This document shows, piece by piece, positions 1 through 5,096 of a stretch of 5,096 nucleotides of DNA (positions are counted from its first letter, which is position 1; each line of letters starts with the position of its first letter). The position numbers were made by a program, and so were the translations under genes. The notes below the pieces were generated by a model. The model saw only the letters and a program-made list of their open reading frames with translations. It was not told the origin of the DNA and ran no database searches. Origin of the DNA: JAUWNP01 sp034430655 (lineage in GTDB: Bacteria; Chloroflexota; Anaerolineae; B4-G1); NCBI GenBank assembly GCA_034430655.1, contig DAOUEC010000186.1, forward strand, positions 1 to 5,096, read 5' to 3'.

Positions 1-160
1 TAAGTAGGTAGCAGGAGGTTCTTGTCACTTTCCCCACCGCTCTGAGCCCTGTCCCCGGGGCGACTAACGCGTGTTACTGGGCATTGACTCCGTCCAGACG
101 CCCCCGAGGACGGGGCTGCGAGCGAGGCGAAAGTCGAAGGAACTTATGGTGACCTACTTA
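1..160. repeat. Long imperfect inverted repeat, MITE-like or structured RNA
   Basis: The whole stretch folds on itself. Positions 1-9 pair perfectly with 152-160 (TAAGTAGGT / ACCTACTTA). Positions 16-31 pair with 130-145, 38-42 with 120-124, and 45-62 with 99-117, with a few mismatches, G-T wobbles and bulges. The apical loop is about 36 nt (63-98). I see no gene in it. Reading the outer TA as a target duplication gives a short non-coding element, TA-AGTAGGT...ACCTACT-TA, as expected for a MITE moved by a transposase that targets TA. A structured RNA is the alternative. The strand cannot be decided because the hairpin is nearly self-complementary. The left arm begins at base 1, so the repeat could extend beyond the window. 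The structure is seen directly; its nature is inferred. Confidence 0.6.
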
Positions 161-173
161 GCCTGCCTCGAAA

Positions 174-205
174 GGGGCGAGAACTATTGATCCTGTTCTC
201 GACCC
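174..205 (-). terminator. Hairpin after arcC, possible weak terminator
   Basis: Positions 178-184 (CGAGAAC) pair perfectly with 195-201 (GTTCTCG) around a 10-nt loop. After one mismatch, the stem is extended by 174-176 pairing with 203-205. It lies about 20 nt past the arcC stop, where the end of the minus-strand operon is expected. On that strand the stem is followed by only three T residues before the sequence turns GC-rich, so a classical intrinsic terminator is weak. It could instead be an RNA-stabilising 3' hairpin. Confidence 0.4.
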
Positions 206-225
206 AATCTGCCTGGTGTCGCCCG

Positions 226-1188
226 CTATGGTACGATATGGGTGCCGGTCTTGCCATCCAGGGCATCAAGGGCTTTGTCGAGGGAAGTGATGATGGCCTT
301 CTTCCCGCCCCATTCGAGGAATCTGACGCAGGCCTTCACCTTGGGGCCCATGCTGCCCGCCAGGAAGTGGCCCTCTTCCAGGTATCTCTTAGCCTCTGGC
401 AAGGTCATCCTGTCTACAGGCTTCTCGTCCGGCTCGCCGTAGTTGAGTTTTGCCTTCTCGACATCGGTGAGGACCAGGAAAACATCGGCGTTGACGACCT
501 CCGCGAGCCTCTCCCCGGCGAGATCCTTATCTATCACCGCCTCCACGCCTTCGTAATGGCCATGCTCATTCAATATTACCGGTATACCTCCGCCTCCGGA
601 GGCGATGACTATGATGCCAGCGTCCACCATGCGCTTGATCGCTTCGCTTTCGACGTTGGCTATGGGGTCAGGGGAGGGTACGGTTCGTCTCCAAGGTCTG
701 TCTCCATTCGGCTTGACCTTCTTTACAATGTACTCCGGATGCTCCCGTTTGAGTTTCTTGGCCTCCTCCTCGGTGAAGAAATTCCCTACCGGCTTCGAGG
801 CCGCATCGCCGAAGAACTCTGGGTCGTCCTTGCTCACAAGCACCTGATTCACTACCTCGCAGGTGGGCACGCTCATCCCCATGTCCTTCAGGTAGTTCGT
901 CAAGGTCTGCTGAAGCATGTACCCTATCTGCCCCTGGGTCATCGCCCCAACTATGTCCATGGGCTGGGCGGGGACGACGGTTTTGCCCATATCCTGCTGC
1001 ACCAGAAGGTTGCCTGCTTGCGGGCCATTGCCGTGGGTTATTATCAGCCTGTCCTCCGGCTTCATCCTCTTTACCATTTCGGCGATGAGCCTCGTGGTGG
1101 TCATGCAGTTCTTGAGTTGTTCCTCTGTTGTCCCCTGCTCGTGGGCTTGCTTGATCGCGTTGCCACCCAGGGCTATCAATAATCTCAT
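226..1188 (-). CDS. arcC: Carbamate kinase
   Basis: Carbamate kinase, amino-acid kinase superfamily, cytoplasmic. It catalyses ADP + carbamoyl phosphate = ATP + carbamate, and carbamate then decays to CO2 and ammonia; in fermenters it works toward ATP. The 320-aa product has normal length for the family. Visible motifs are the N-terminal ALGGNAI (6-12), HGNGPQ (52-57), SKPVG near 131-135, SGGGGIPV (197-204), the DKDLA block (220-224), LTDV (240-243) and GSMGPKVKA near 278. No key motif looks missing. I start at the ATG at 1186-1188 because GGAGG lies 5 nt upstream; an upstream in-frame TTG at 1200 would only place that ribosome site inside the protein. It is the last gene of the operon, 28 nt after transcarbamylase B, which suggests it uses carbamoyl phosphate made by the two upstream enzymes. 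No arginine deiminase is present, so the classical ADI pathway is not supported here. Confidence 0.95.
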   Translation of the reverse strand: MRLLIALGGNAIKQAHEQGTTEEQLKNCMTTTRLIAEMVKRMKPEDRLIITHGNGPQAGNLLVQQDMGKTVVPAQPMDIVGAMTQGQIGYMLQQTLTNYLKDMGMSVPTCEVVNQVLVSKDDPEFFGDAASKPVGNFFTEEEAKKLKREHPEYIVKKVKPNGDRPWRRTVPSPDPIANVESEAIKRMVDAGIIVIASGGGGIPVILNEHGHYEGVEAVIDKDLAGERLAEVVNADVFLVLTDVEKAKLNYGEPDEKPVDRMTLPEAKRYLEEGHFLAGSMGPKVKACVRFLEWGGKKAIITSLDKALDALDGKTGTHIVP

Positions 1189-1193
1189 TTCAG

Positions 1194-1198
1194 CCTCC
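1194..1198 (-). promoter_or_regulatory. Ribosome binding site of arcC
   Basis: GGAGG on the minus strand with a 5-nt spacer to the ATG at 1186-1188. It decides the start: the in-frame TTG at 1198-1200 overlaps this site and would add only four residues. Confidence 0.8.
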
Positions 1199-1216
1199 AA
1201 TTCTCATTACCGTTGC

Positions 1217-2254
1217 TCACAAATTTCCCATCGTCAGTGCCATCAATGCCTTCTGGACGTGCAGCCGGTTCTCAGCGATGTCGTAGATGGCAGAGCGGGG
1301 GCCAGAGGCCACTTCGTCGGTCACCTCGCTGCCCCGGTCAACCGGCATCGGATGGGTGAATATGGCGTCGTCGGTGTGGGCCATACGTTCGGCGGTCGTC
1401 GTCCAGCCCTGATAGGCCGTCGCCTTCTCGATCTCGGCTTGCTTCTGGAGCACGCCGCCCTTGTACGCCTCCGGACTGACCCAGTTGCGGGAGTAGACGA
1501 TGTGCGCGCCCTCGTAGCCGCTATCGGGGTCGTGGACGACCTCAAAGGAGGTTCCGTTGGTGGCGCAGTTCCGCTTGGTCCACTCGATGACCTCCGGGTC
1601 CAGGTCATACCCCTCCGGGTAAGCCATCGTGACGCGCATGTCGAAGCGGGAAGCGATGAGGAGCGCGGCCTGCACACTGCACCAGGAGCGGGCCAGCGCA
1701 CCGGAGCCCCAGGTGAGCAAGAACTTCTTGCCGCGCAGGGCTTCGTAGTTGGGGCGACCAGGGCCCTCGCCGTACCACTCGGCCCAACCCATCACATCGG
1801 CCAGCGCCTGGCAGGGGTGGAAGCGGTCGTCGGCCATGTTGATAATAGGCACATCGGCCCACCTGGCGTACTCGCGCAGCATCTCGTCGCCCGCACCGTA
1901 GCGGGGCACCTTGTCCTCCAGGATGCGGATGCCGATGCCGCAGACGTAGCGGGCCATCACCCGGGCAGCGTCCTCGATAGTCTCGCCGGCCTGGCTTTGC
2001 GTCTTGAAACGGCCCGCCGAGGGGGTCATAAACTGCGCGTGGCCGCCCAGTTCGGTGGCCGCGGCCTCGAAGGAGATGCGCGTACGCACCGAGGGGTTGA
2101 AGAAGAACATCAGGAAGGTCTTATGCTTCAGGATGCTGGTCCAGCGATCGGAGAAGCGATCGCGCTTCATCCTGGCAGCCAGGTCGAGCACCACTTTTAG
2201 CTCTTCGATTGTCCAATTCTGTGTGCATAGGAAGTCACGTCCGTATAGGTCCAT
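1217..2254 (-). CDS. Knotted-type transcarbamylase B with atypical HPMP motif
   Basis: Aspartate/ornithine carbamoyltransferase family, cytoplasmic, 345 aa, about family length. The carbamoyl-phosphate site is intact: SVRTR (55-59), then SFE, LGGHA (69-73), and HPCQALAD (146-153). The start (GRDFLCTQNW), FFNPSVRTR, YEGAHIVYSRNW (247-258) and the C-terminal AENRLHVQKALM recall N-acetylornithine transcarbamylase, and YPEGYDLDPEV (212-222) recalls YgeW. Two features are odd. The usual HCLP is HPMP (301-304, followed by VDRG), closer to the HPLP of aspartate transcarbamylases. The loop after TW (181-182), proline-rich in knotted relatives, has no proline (GSGALARSWCSV, 183-194). Since HCLP lines the amino-substrate pocket, the second substrate probably differs from ornithine or acetylornithine. 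The substrate is unknown, and a regulatory or non-catalytic partner role is possible. The start at 2252-2254 is set by AGGAGG upstream and alignment with gene A; a longer frame to 2290 runs into repeats. Confidence 0.85.
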   Translation of the reverse strand: MDLYGRDFLCTQNWTIEELKVVLDLAARMKRDRFSDRWTSILKHKTFLMFFFNPSVRTRISFEAAATELGGHAQFMTPSAGRFKTQSQAGETIEDAARVMARYVCGIGIRILEDKVPRYGAGDEMLREYARWADVPIINMADDRFHPCQALADVMGWAEWYGEGPGRPNYEALRGKKFLLTWGSGALARSWCSVQAALLIASRFDMRVTMAYPEGYDLDPEVIEWTKRNCATNGTSFEVVHDPDSGYEGAHIVYSRNWVSPEAYKGGVLQKQAEIEKATAYQGWTTTAERMAHTDDAIFTHPMPVDRGSEVTDEVASGPRSAIYDIAENRLHVQKALMALTMGNL

Positions 2255-2260
2255 TGTGTT

Positions 2261-2266
2261 CCTCCT
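2261..2266 (-). promoter_or_regulatory. Ribosome binding site of transcarbamylase B
   Basis: Perfect AGGAGG on the minus strand, 6 nt before the ATG at 2252-2254. It fixes the start against an upstream in-frame ATG at 2290, which has repeat sequence in front of it. Its first three bases are also the end of an 8-bp repeat unit. Confidence 0.85.
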
Positions 2267-2326
2267 ACAAGTCCGCAAGCCTACAAGCATCGCTGACTCG
2301 CCGACTCGCTGACTCGCCGACTCGCT
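2264..2326. repeat. Two blocks of 8-bp tandem repeats filling the A-B gap
   Basis: On the plus strand, 2264-2287 is three octamers (CCTACAAG, TCCGCAAG, CCTACAAG). After CAT, 2291-2326 is an alternating 16-bp unit (CGCTGACT CGCCGACT) repeated 2.25 times. Nearly the whole gap between the stop of gene A (2327) and the Shine-Dalgarno site of gene B is therefore repeat with 8-bp periodicity. Copy number probably varies between strains through slippage. The unit is 8 bp, so a change of one unit would alter only the untranslated spacing, not the reading frame of gene B. Confidence 0.85.
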
Positions 2327-3391
2327 CTACCGCATCACCAGGCTCATCACCGCCTTCTCTACGTGCAAACGGTTCTCAGCCTCGTCAAAGACGACGGAGC
2401 GCCAGCCAGACCTGGGATCGGTGTTGTCAATGACCTCATCTTCCACCTCCCAGCTCCGGTCAGCAGGCAGGCAGTGCATGTAGATGGCATTGGGGTCGGC
2501 CAATTCCATGTACTCGCGTGTGGCCTTCCAGTCCTTGTAGCGGTCAAAGATCTCCTGCGCCAGTTGCGGGTTGTCCTCGCCCACGGGAGGCTTGAATAGT
2601 TGGATCGGGCACCATGCCTTGGGGTAGAGCACGTGGACACCTTCGGCTGCTCCCATGAAGTCGTCAGTCACCTCGAAGGTGGCGCCATTCATCTCGGCGT
2701 ATTTCTCGCAGGCGGCGATGACCTCGGGGTCGAGCGCCATCTCCGGCGGGCGAGCCAACACGGTGTCGCAGCCCATCATCGCTGCCGCGATGATGGCACT
2801 CTGGGGCACCGCGCGGGGCTTGTGGACACTGGGGGAGTAGGCCCAGGACATGACGAACTTCACACCTTTGAAGGTGCCGAACTTCTCCTTAACCGTCAGG
2901 ACATCGGCCAGAGCCTGGAAGGGGTGATACTTGTCGCACTCCATGTTGAGGACGGGGATGTCGGCCCAGTAGGCAAAGTTGCGGATCATCTCGTTGGCTC
3001 CGCCGTAGACCCAGTCCACCGGGTCGCCGTAGCAGCGGATGGAGATAGCGTTCCCCATGCGGGAGAGTACCCGCGCCACGTCGGAGACACGCTCGGTGGA
3101 GTAGGCCACCTCTTTGCCCGGCAGGGCAGGGGTGTAGATCTTGGAGGGGTCCAGGAAGTGGGCGTGGCCGCCCAATTGGGTCATCCCGGCCTCGAAGGAG
3201 TTGCGGGTGCGCAGAGATTGATTGTAGAAGATCATGAAGAGGGTCTTGGCCGGCAGGATGTGGTTGTGGAGTTCACCCAGCGCGTAGCGTCGTTTGAGGT
3301 CCAGCGCCACATCGAGGATGGTTTCGACTTCCTCCTTGCTCCAGTCGAGCAGGGTGATGAAGTCACGACCACAGAAACTTTCGGTTTTCAT
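2327..3391 (-). CDS. Knotted-type transcarbamylase A (YgeW / acetylornithine transcarbamylase-like)
   Basis: Aspartate/ornithine carbamoyltransferase family, cytoplasmic, 354 aa, full length. Carbamoyl-phosphate motifs are SLRTR (59-63) followed by NSFE, LGGHA (73-77) and HPFQALAD (156-163). The second-substrate motif HCLP (306-309, then ADRS) is intact, as in ornithine transcarbamylases and YgeW. The loop WAYSPSVHKPRAVPQ (183-197) carries three prolines and matches the proline-rich loop threaded through the knot in acetylornithine transcarbamylase and YgeW. YPKAWCP (256-262) is also YgeW-like. The C-terminus (EAENRLHVEKAVM) is closer to acetylornithine transcarbamylase, so neither named activity can be assigned. 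It probably interconverts carbamoyl phosphate plus an amine with a carbamoylated product; the catabolic direction is inferred from the linked carbamate kinase. It is the first gene of the operon and a diverged tandem paralogue of gene B. The start ATG has AGGAGGT 9 nt upstream. Confidence 0.9.
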   Translation of the reverse strand: MKTESFCGRDFITLLDWSKEEVETILDVALDLKRRYALGELHNHILPAKTLFMIFYNQSLRTRNSFEAGMTQLGGHAHFLDPSKIYTPALPGKEVAYSTERVSDVARVLSRMGNAISIRCYGDPVDWVYGGANEMIRNFAYWADIPVLNMECDKYHPFQALADVLTVKEKFGTFKGVKFVMSWAYSPSVHKPRAVPQSAIIAAAMMGCDTVLARPPEMALDPEVIAACEKYAEMNGATFEVTDDFMGAAEGVHVLYPKAWCPIQLFKPPVGEDNPQLAQEIFDRYKDWKATREYMELADPNAIYMHCLPADRSWEVEDEVIDNTDPRSGWRSVVFDEAENRLHVEKAVMSLVMR

Positions 3392-3400
3392 TTGAACTGT

Positions 3401-3407
3401 ACCTCCT
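3401..3407 (-). promoter_or_regulatory. Ribosome binding site of transcarbamylase A
   Basis: AGGAGGT on the minus strand, 9 nt upstream of the ATG at 3389-3391. It supports that start and makes this the first gene of the operon. Confidence 0.8.
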
Positions 3408-3776
3408 TGAAATTATGGATAGTTACTTCGGACATGCAACGTTAACGGCGCAGAACATGGAAGCGAAAAAGATCGGGCAGAAAGTAGTTGCGGGAGAATT
3501 CGAGGTGTGTATCTGGAATCGTGAGCACAAACGTTCTGATCGCCTTATTATCGAAGTGCGAAACTCACATAATGCACAGATTTCCCGTTGTTCACCGGTA
3601 TAGTATGCCGCCCAGAGGCCCAATTCGGAGCAAGTTCCGGTCAAAATCGGCCCTTTGGCTGCATTTCGGCGGTTTTTCAAATGCATTGTCCTTTGGAGTT
3701 TGGAGTTTGGACAAACGGAACAGAGCGAACCGCGCCTGGTTTGCTGAAGGACCGCCCAAAGTTGAGCAAAATGGCT
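3408..3776. other. Non-coding gap upstream of the operon
   Basis: No convincing gene lies between the operon and the transposase remnant. Positions 3421-3600 are about 47% GC, lower than the operon. The operon promoter should lie here on the minus strand, but I see no clear -35/-10 pair. The part nearest the transposase (about 3600-3776) may be the remains of that element's end, though I could not find matching terminal inverted repeats. Short open frames on both strands around 3415-3686 lack ribosome sites and resemble nothing I recognise. Confidence 0.5.
3692..3711. repeat. Short tandem repeat of TTTGGAG
   Basis: The 7-bp unit TTTGGAG occurs nearly three times (two full copies and six bases of a third). 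It lies outside any gene, just beyond the 3' end of the transposase remnant. It is a simple slippage-type repeat with no function I can assign. Confidence 0.7.
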
Positions 3777-4908
3777 TCAGGTGACGCCGTCGGTCTGTTT
3801 CTGGCCCTTGTAAACCACCGGAAAGCGCTTCCGAAGCGCCGGCCGGTAGCCCTTTGGGCATCCGGGCGACTTTCCACGGGGTTCGGGCGCATGGGCCGGT
3901 GTGCCCAGGCCGAGCAAAAGTCGGCCGAAGCCGCGCTGCATCTGGCTCGGCGTCGCGGACTGGTCGGCCGGGGGCCTGGGTTTGTATCGTTCCCAAGCAC
4001 GCACGTTGCGTTCGACCATGTTGCGACTGGCATACAGTTGCCAATAAGCCAGCTTGACCACCTGAGCCCAGCGTTCATCCTGCTCAACCGATCCCACCTG
4101 TGCAGCCTCGAACAGCAACCGTTGCTTGGCAAAGCGGTTGAAGTGTTCAATCACCGGACGGCACAGATAGGCCGCACGGCCTGCCTTCAGAGACAGGCCA
4201 TGGCGGTGAGTGACTGCCAACCACAGAGGGTGCTTGAAACAAGGCTGCCCGTTGGCTCTGCAGGTCGTGACTCTAATCACTGTGAATGGACAGAGTTGGC
4301 GCTTCGCTGAAATGCATCTCGTGCCAGGCCTCAATGACCACTCGCACCGAACGCCCTTTGGCATCCTGCTCCATGAACTCGACTTGCTCGTCGGGTGCGC
4401 CCCAGGTGGTGGCATTGTGCAGCTTGAAAACATCACCGTGGATGCGAGACCGTCCAAGCCCGTCCAAGCGGTTGGGGCGCGCTCCAGCGCGAAAGGAGGT
4501 GCCCAGGTACTGGGGCCTTCAATATCTACGTGCACCAGCGCAGTGTAGTTATGCCCTATGTAATAGGCTTGTTGTCCCCCACCAGGTTCGGATAGTGTAT
4601 GTACGCCCGGTCCGCCACAGTAGGCGCAAACCGACGCGGGCGCGGTGTCTCGTCCACAGCCCTATACCCAACAACACCTCGTCCAGTGCTGTGGCATCAT
4701 AGTCCCAGGCGTCCAGTCCATCGTAGAGACTGGCGTACTGCCGGCGGAAGAAGGGACTCAGACTCAACTCAGCCGGAGATCGCGCCCAGGTATTACTGAC
4801 CAGGGCGTCGATCAACTCGAACATCGCATCTGCGCACCGCTGGAAAGTGCCATATACCTCGATGCGAAACTGACGTGCCCATTCGCGGGCAGTTTTTTCT
4901 GTAATCAT
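3777..4908 (-). pseudogene. Broken DDE-type transposase gene
   Basis: Remnant of an insertion-sequence transposase, readable only across several frames. The N-terminal part starts at the ATG at 4906-4908 (MITEKTAREWARQFR) and includes SPAELSLSPFFRRQYASLYD. Near 4661-4666 the frame shifts, giving AVDETPRPR with a likely first catalytic Asp at 4652-4654, then YIHYPNLVGDNKPIT. A base is missing near 4557, after which GHNYTALVHVDIEG continues. Between about 4465 and 4485 the text jumps from LERAP to GRSRIHGDVFKL, where relatives carry a longer stretch with the second catalytic Asp; I infer an internal deletion. A third shift near 4290 leads to FKHPLWL, VIEHFNRFAKQ (likely catalytic Glu at 4146-4148) and the basic tail PEPRGKSP. 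The order of blocks matches a DDE transposase type I recognise, but I cannot name the IS family with confidence. It cannot make an active enzyme. No clear terminal repeats were found for it. Confidence 0.8.
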
Positions 4909-4949
4909 GCCACCATTGTGCACGAATTCCGCGGTTTGTAAAGGTTCGA

Positions 4950-5096
4950 CTAGCAGGCTGTCGGAGAGAACATTGTGTTGCTGAGAAAAGCCCCACTCAG
5001 GCACGATTCTGAGCGTGAATCAGGGTCTTGTGCACCACTTTTGCCGCAAAAAGCCACGAATTTAGGGACGGCATTTTCACTCCGACAGACTGCTAG
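4950..5096. mobile_element. MITE-like element flanked by CTAG
   Basis: Positions 4950-4966 and 5080-5096 are inverted copies matching at 16 of 17 bases. The outermost four bases on each side are CTAG, which being palindromic also reads as a 4-bp target duplication. That leaves a 139-bp element (4954-5092) with 13-bp terminal repeats (CAGGCTGTCGGAG and CAGACTGTCGGAG, one mismatch) and no coding capacity. The centre has a smaller inverted pair (GATTC / GAATC, near 5005-5020). CTAG-like 4-bp duplications are known for IS5-group elements, so an IS5-like helper transposase is plausible but not shown. It lies 41 bp upstream of the transposase remnant start and has no obvious relation to it. The right repeat ends at the last base of the window, so an extension cannot be excluded. 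Confidence 0.7.

Noticed and set aside
1..160. 6S RNA as an identity for the long hairpin
   Set aside because: Length and rod shape fit, but I see no large central bubble in the expected place and no conserved 6S sequence blocks. Kept only as a generic RNA alternative.
187..1182. Long open frame on the plus strand opposite arcC, and similar ones at 917-2200 and 2600-3445
   Set aside because: They are antisense to genes with clear family motifs, lack ribosome sites, and their translations resemble nothing. They arise from the codon bias of the true genes.
1217..3391. Arginine biosynthesis or arginine deiminase pathway as the operon's role
   Set aside because: No arginine deiminase, argininosuccinate gene or antiporter is present. 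Both enzymes resemble the knotted branch more than ornithine transcarbamylase, and carbamate kinase argues for catabolism.
3412..3439. Possible minus-strand promoter: TTGCAT (3434-3439) and CATAAT (3412-3417), spacer 16
   Set aside because: The -10 box is good, but the -35 box matches only at TTG, and transcription would begin inside or next to the Shine-Dalgarno site at 3401-3407. Not strong enough to list.
3415..3603. Small 62-aa plus-strand frame divergent from the operon
   Set aside because: The product looks charged and plausible (GQKVVAGEFEVCIW), but there is no ribosome site and no family I recognise, so it may be chance or the stub of a lost gene.
4549..5004. A separate intact gene of 151 aa upstream of the transposase
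   Set aside because: Its first 32 residues come from the MITE-like element and the gap next to it, and its end is out-of-frame transposase. The middle is the N-terminal part of the broken transposase.

Overview
The window is a bacterial fragment of moderately high GC. Sampled coding lines run about 55-67% GC, and the gap upstream of the operon about 47%. I cannot name the organism. Strong AGGAGG-type ribosome sites, octamer repeats in gaps and abundant transposon debris would fit an environmental, possibly anaerobic, lineage such as Chloroflexota, but that is a weak guess.

Layout. Positions 1-160 are one long imperfect hairpin with a perfect 9-bp closing stem: either a miniature transposable element or a structured RNA. 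A small terminator-like hairpin follows at 174-205. Positions 226-3391 hold a compact three-gene operon on the minus strand, read right to left: transcarbamylase A (2327-3391), transcarbamylase B (1217-2254), carbamate kinase arcC (226-1188). Each gene has a clear Shine-Dalgarno site. The A-B gap is filled by two sets of 8-bp repeats. Positions 3408-3776 have no convincing gene. Positions 3777-4908 hold a dead DDE-type transposase gene (minus strand) with at least three frameshifts and a probable internal deletion. Positions 4950-5096 hold a MITE-like element with 13-bp terminal inverted repeats and flanking CTAG.

How the genes work together. Both transcarbamylases resemble the 'knotted' branch (N-acetylornithine / N-succinylornithine transcarbamylase and YgeW), not ordinary ornithine transcarbamylase. 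With carbamate kinase beside them and no arginine or pyrimidine biosynthesis gene in view, the likeliest direction is catabolic: phosphorolysis of a carbamoylated compound to carbamoyl phosphate, then ATP formation by ArcC with release of CO2 and ammonia. The substrate is unknown. A keeps the usual HCLP motif and the proline-rich loop. B has HPMP in place of HCLP and a loop without prolines, so the pair probably differs in substrate or role. This divergent tandem pair is the most interesting part of the window.
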